Below, one piece after another: positions 45,873 through 46,008 of a stretch of DNA of 46,008 bases. This DNA comes from Schizophyllum amplum (Eukaryota > Basidiomycota > Agaricomycetes > Agaricales > Schizophyllaceae). Where the stretch lies: positions 1 to 46,008 of the forward strand of contig VDMD01000163.1 in the NCBI GenBank assembly GCA_007026445.1, read 5' to 3'. Both the position numbers and the translations under genes were made by a program. How positions within the stretch are numbered: position 1 is the first letter of the stretch; the number at the start of each line of letters is the position of its first letter. The notes beneath the pieces were generated by a model. It was not told where the DNA came from and made no database searches. It was given only the letters and a program-made list of their open reading frames with translations.

Positions 45873-46008
45873 AGGCGAGTGGGGGATGACACAGCACGGA
45901 CAGAGTTTGTTAGTGCACTGAACGCGCTGCGACTGGGACAAGTCCCATCCAGCGCCTGCACTGTCATCCAGCGGCTTCAGCGACCCCTCCCGCTGGCAGA
46001 GGTCGAGG
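45873..46008 (+). CDS. Possible PIF1-type helicase exon, cut by the window edge
   Basis: From about 45873 an open frame runs off the window: RRVGDDTARTEFVSALNALR, then LGQVPSS and IQRLQRPLPLAEVE. This resembles the F...LN.LR.G......I..L.R stretch after the helicase core in PIF1-like proteins (from memory of the family), which act on DNA forks and telomeres or are carried by mobile elements. A GCCGTAG acceptor may precede it. Only about 45 residues are visible, so the call is tentative. Confidence 0.4.

Overview
The window is eukaryotic nuclear DNA, most likely from a mushroom-forming basidiomycete (Agaricomycetes). The evidence for this is: spliceosomal introns of about 47-85 bp with CTAAC/CTGAC-type branch points in almost every gene; a decayed retroelement tail at 28.7-29.4 kb with the HILLRC...PGQ...LW and WKFCCERV signatures common in Agaricomycete elements; and a decayed gag/SAP-like fragment at 30.0-30.7 kb. 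The taxon is inference. No rRNA or intact tRNA gene, CRISPR array, or bacterial or viral hallmark gene was recognised.

Left part (0-20 kb). Three paralogues of a long, unrecognised protein (called LONG here) lie at 3.5-8.4 kb (A, minus), 8.8-11.7 kb (B, plus) and 14.4-19.7 kb (C, minus). I reassembled the core exons of all three. B gives 834 codons and C gives 1293 codons in 24 exons, both in frame throughout. A and C carry a lysine-rich linker built from small exons; in C all seventeen are multiples of three. B lacks this linker. Beside them are four small genes (S1-S4) that end in a CxCxxC cysteine cluster. Five of these seven genes share a promoter module: GGTCTGTGCAC about 11 bp from a TATA box, plus TGACATCA.

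Middle (20-31 kb). This is gene-poor: a tRNA-like SINE fragment, an unassigned coding remnant, a pseudogene of the CxCxxC family whose stops look like C-to-T changes, and dead retroelement pieces.

Right part (31-45 kb). Four minus-strand genes, E, F, G and H, each have the same layout: gene, then a long leader with repeated splice donors and a shared homologous leader exon, then a tandem-repeat array directly upstream. Array units are 316, about 316, about 317 and 152 bp. E, F and G carry the same VY....H.D / CxCxxC domain as S1-S4, with the same phase-2 intron just before it, so the left and right halves hold one superfamily under two kinds of control.

Six related palindromes (arms near AATTCCGCAG/CTGCGGAATT) sit between the gene blocks at 2.1, 13.1, 20.4, 23.1, 35.9 and 45.1 kb. 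At the right edge, short tandem hairpin repeats precede what looks like the start of a PIF1-type helicase exon. The function of LONG and of the CxCxxC proteins is unknown. The co-regulated, duplicated layout is the main novelty of the window.
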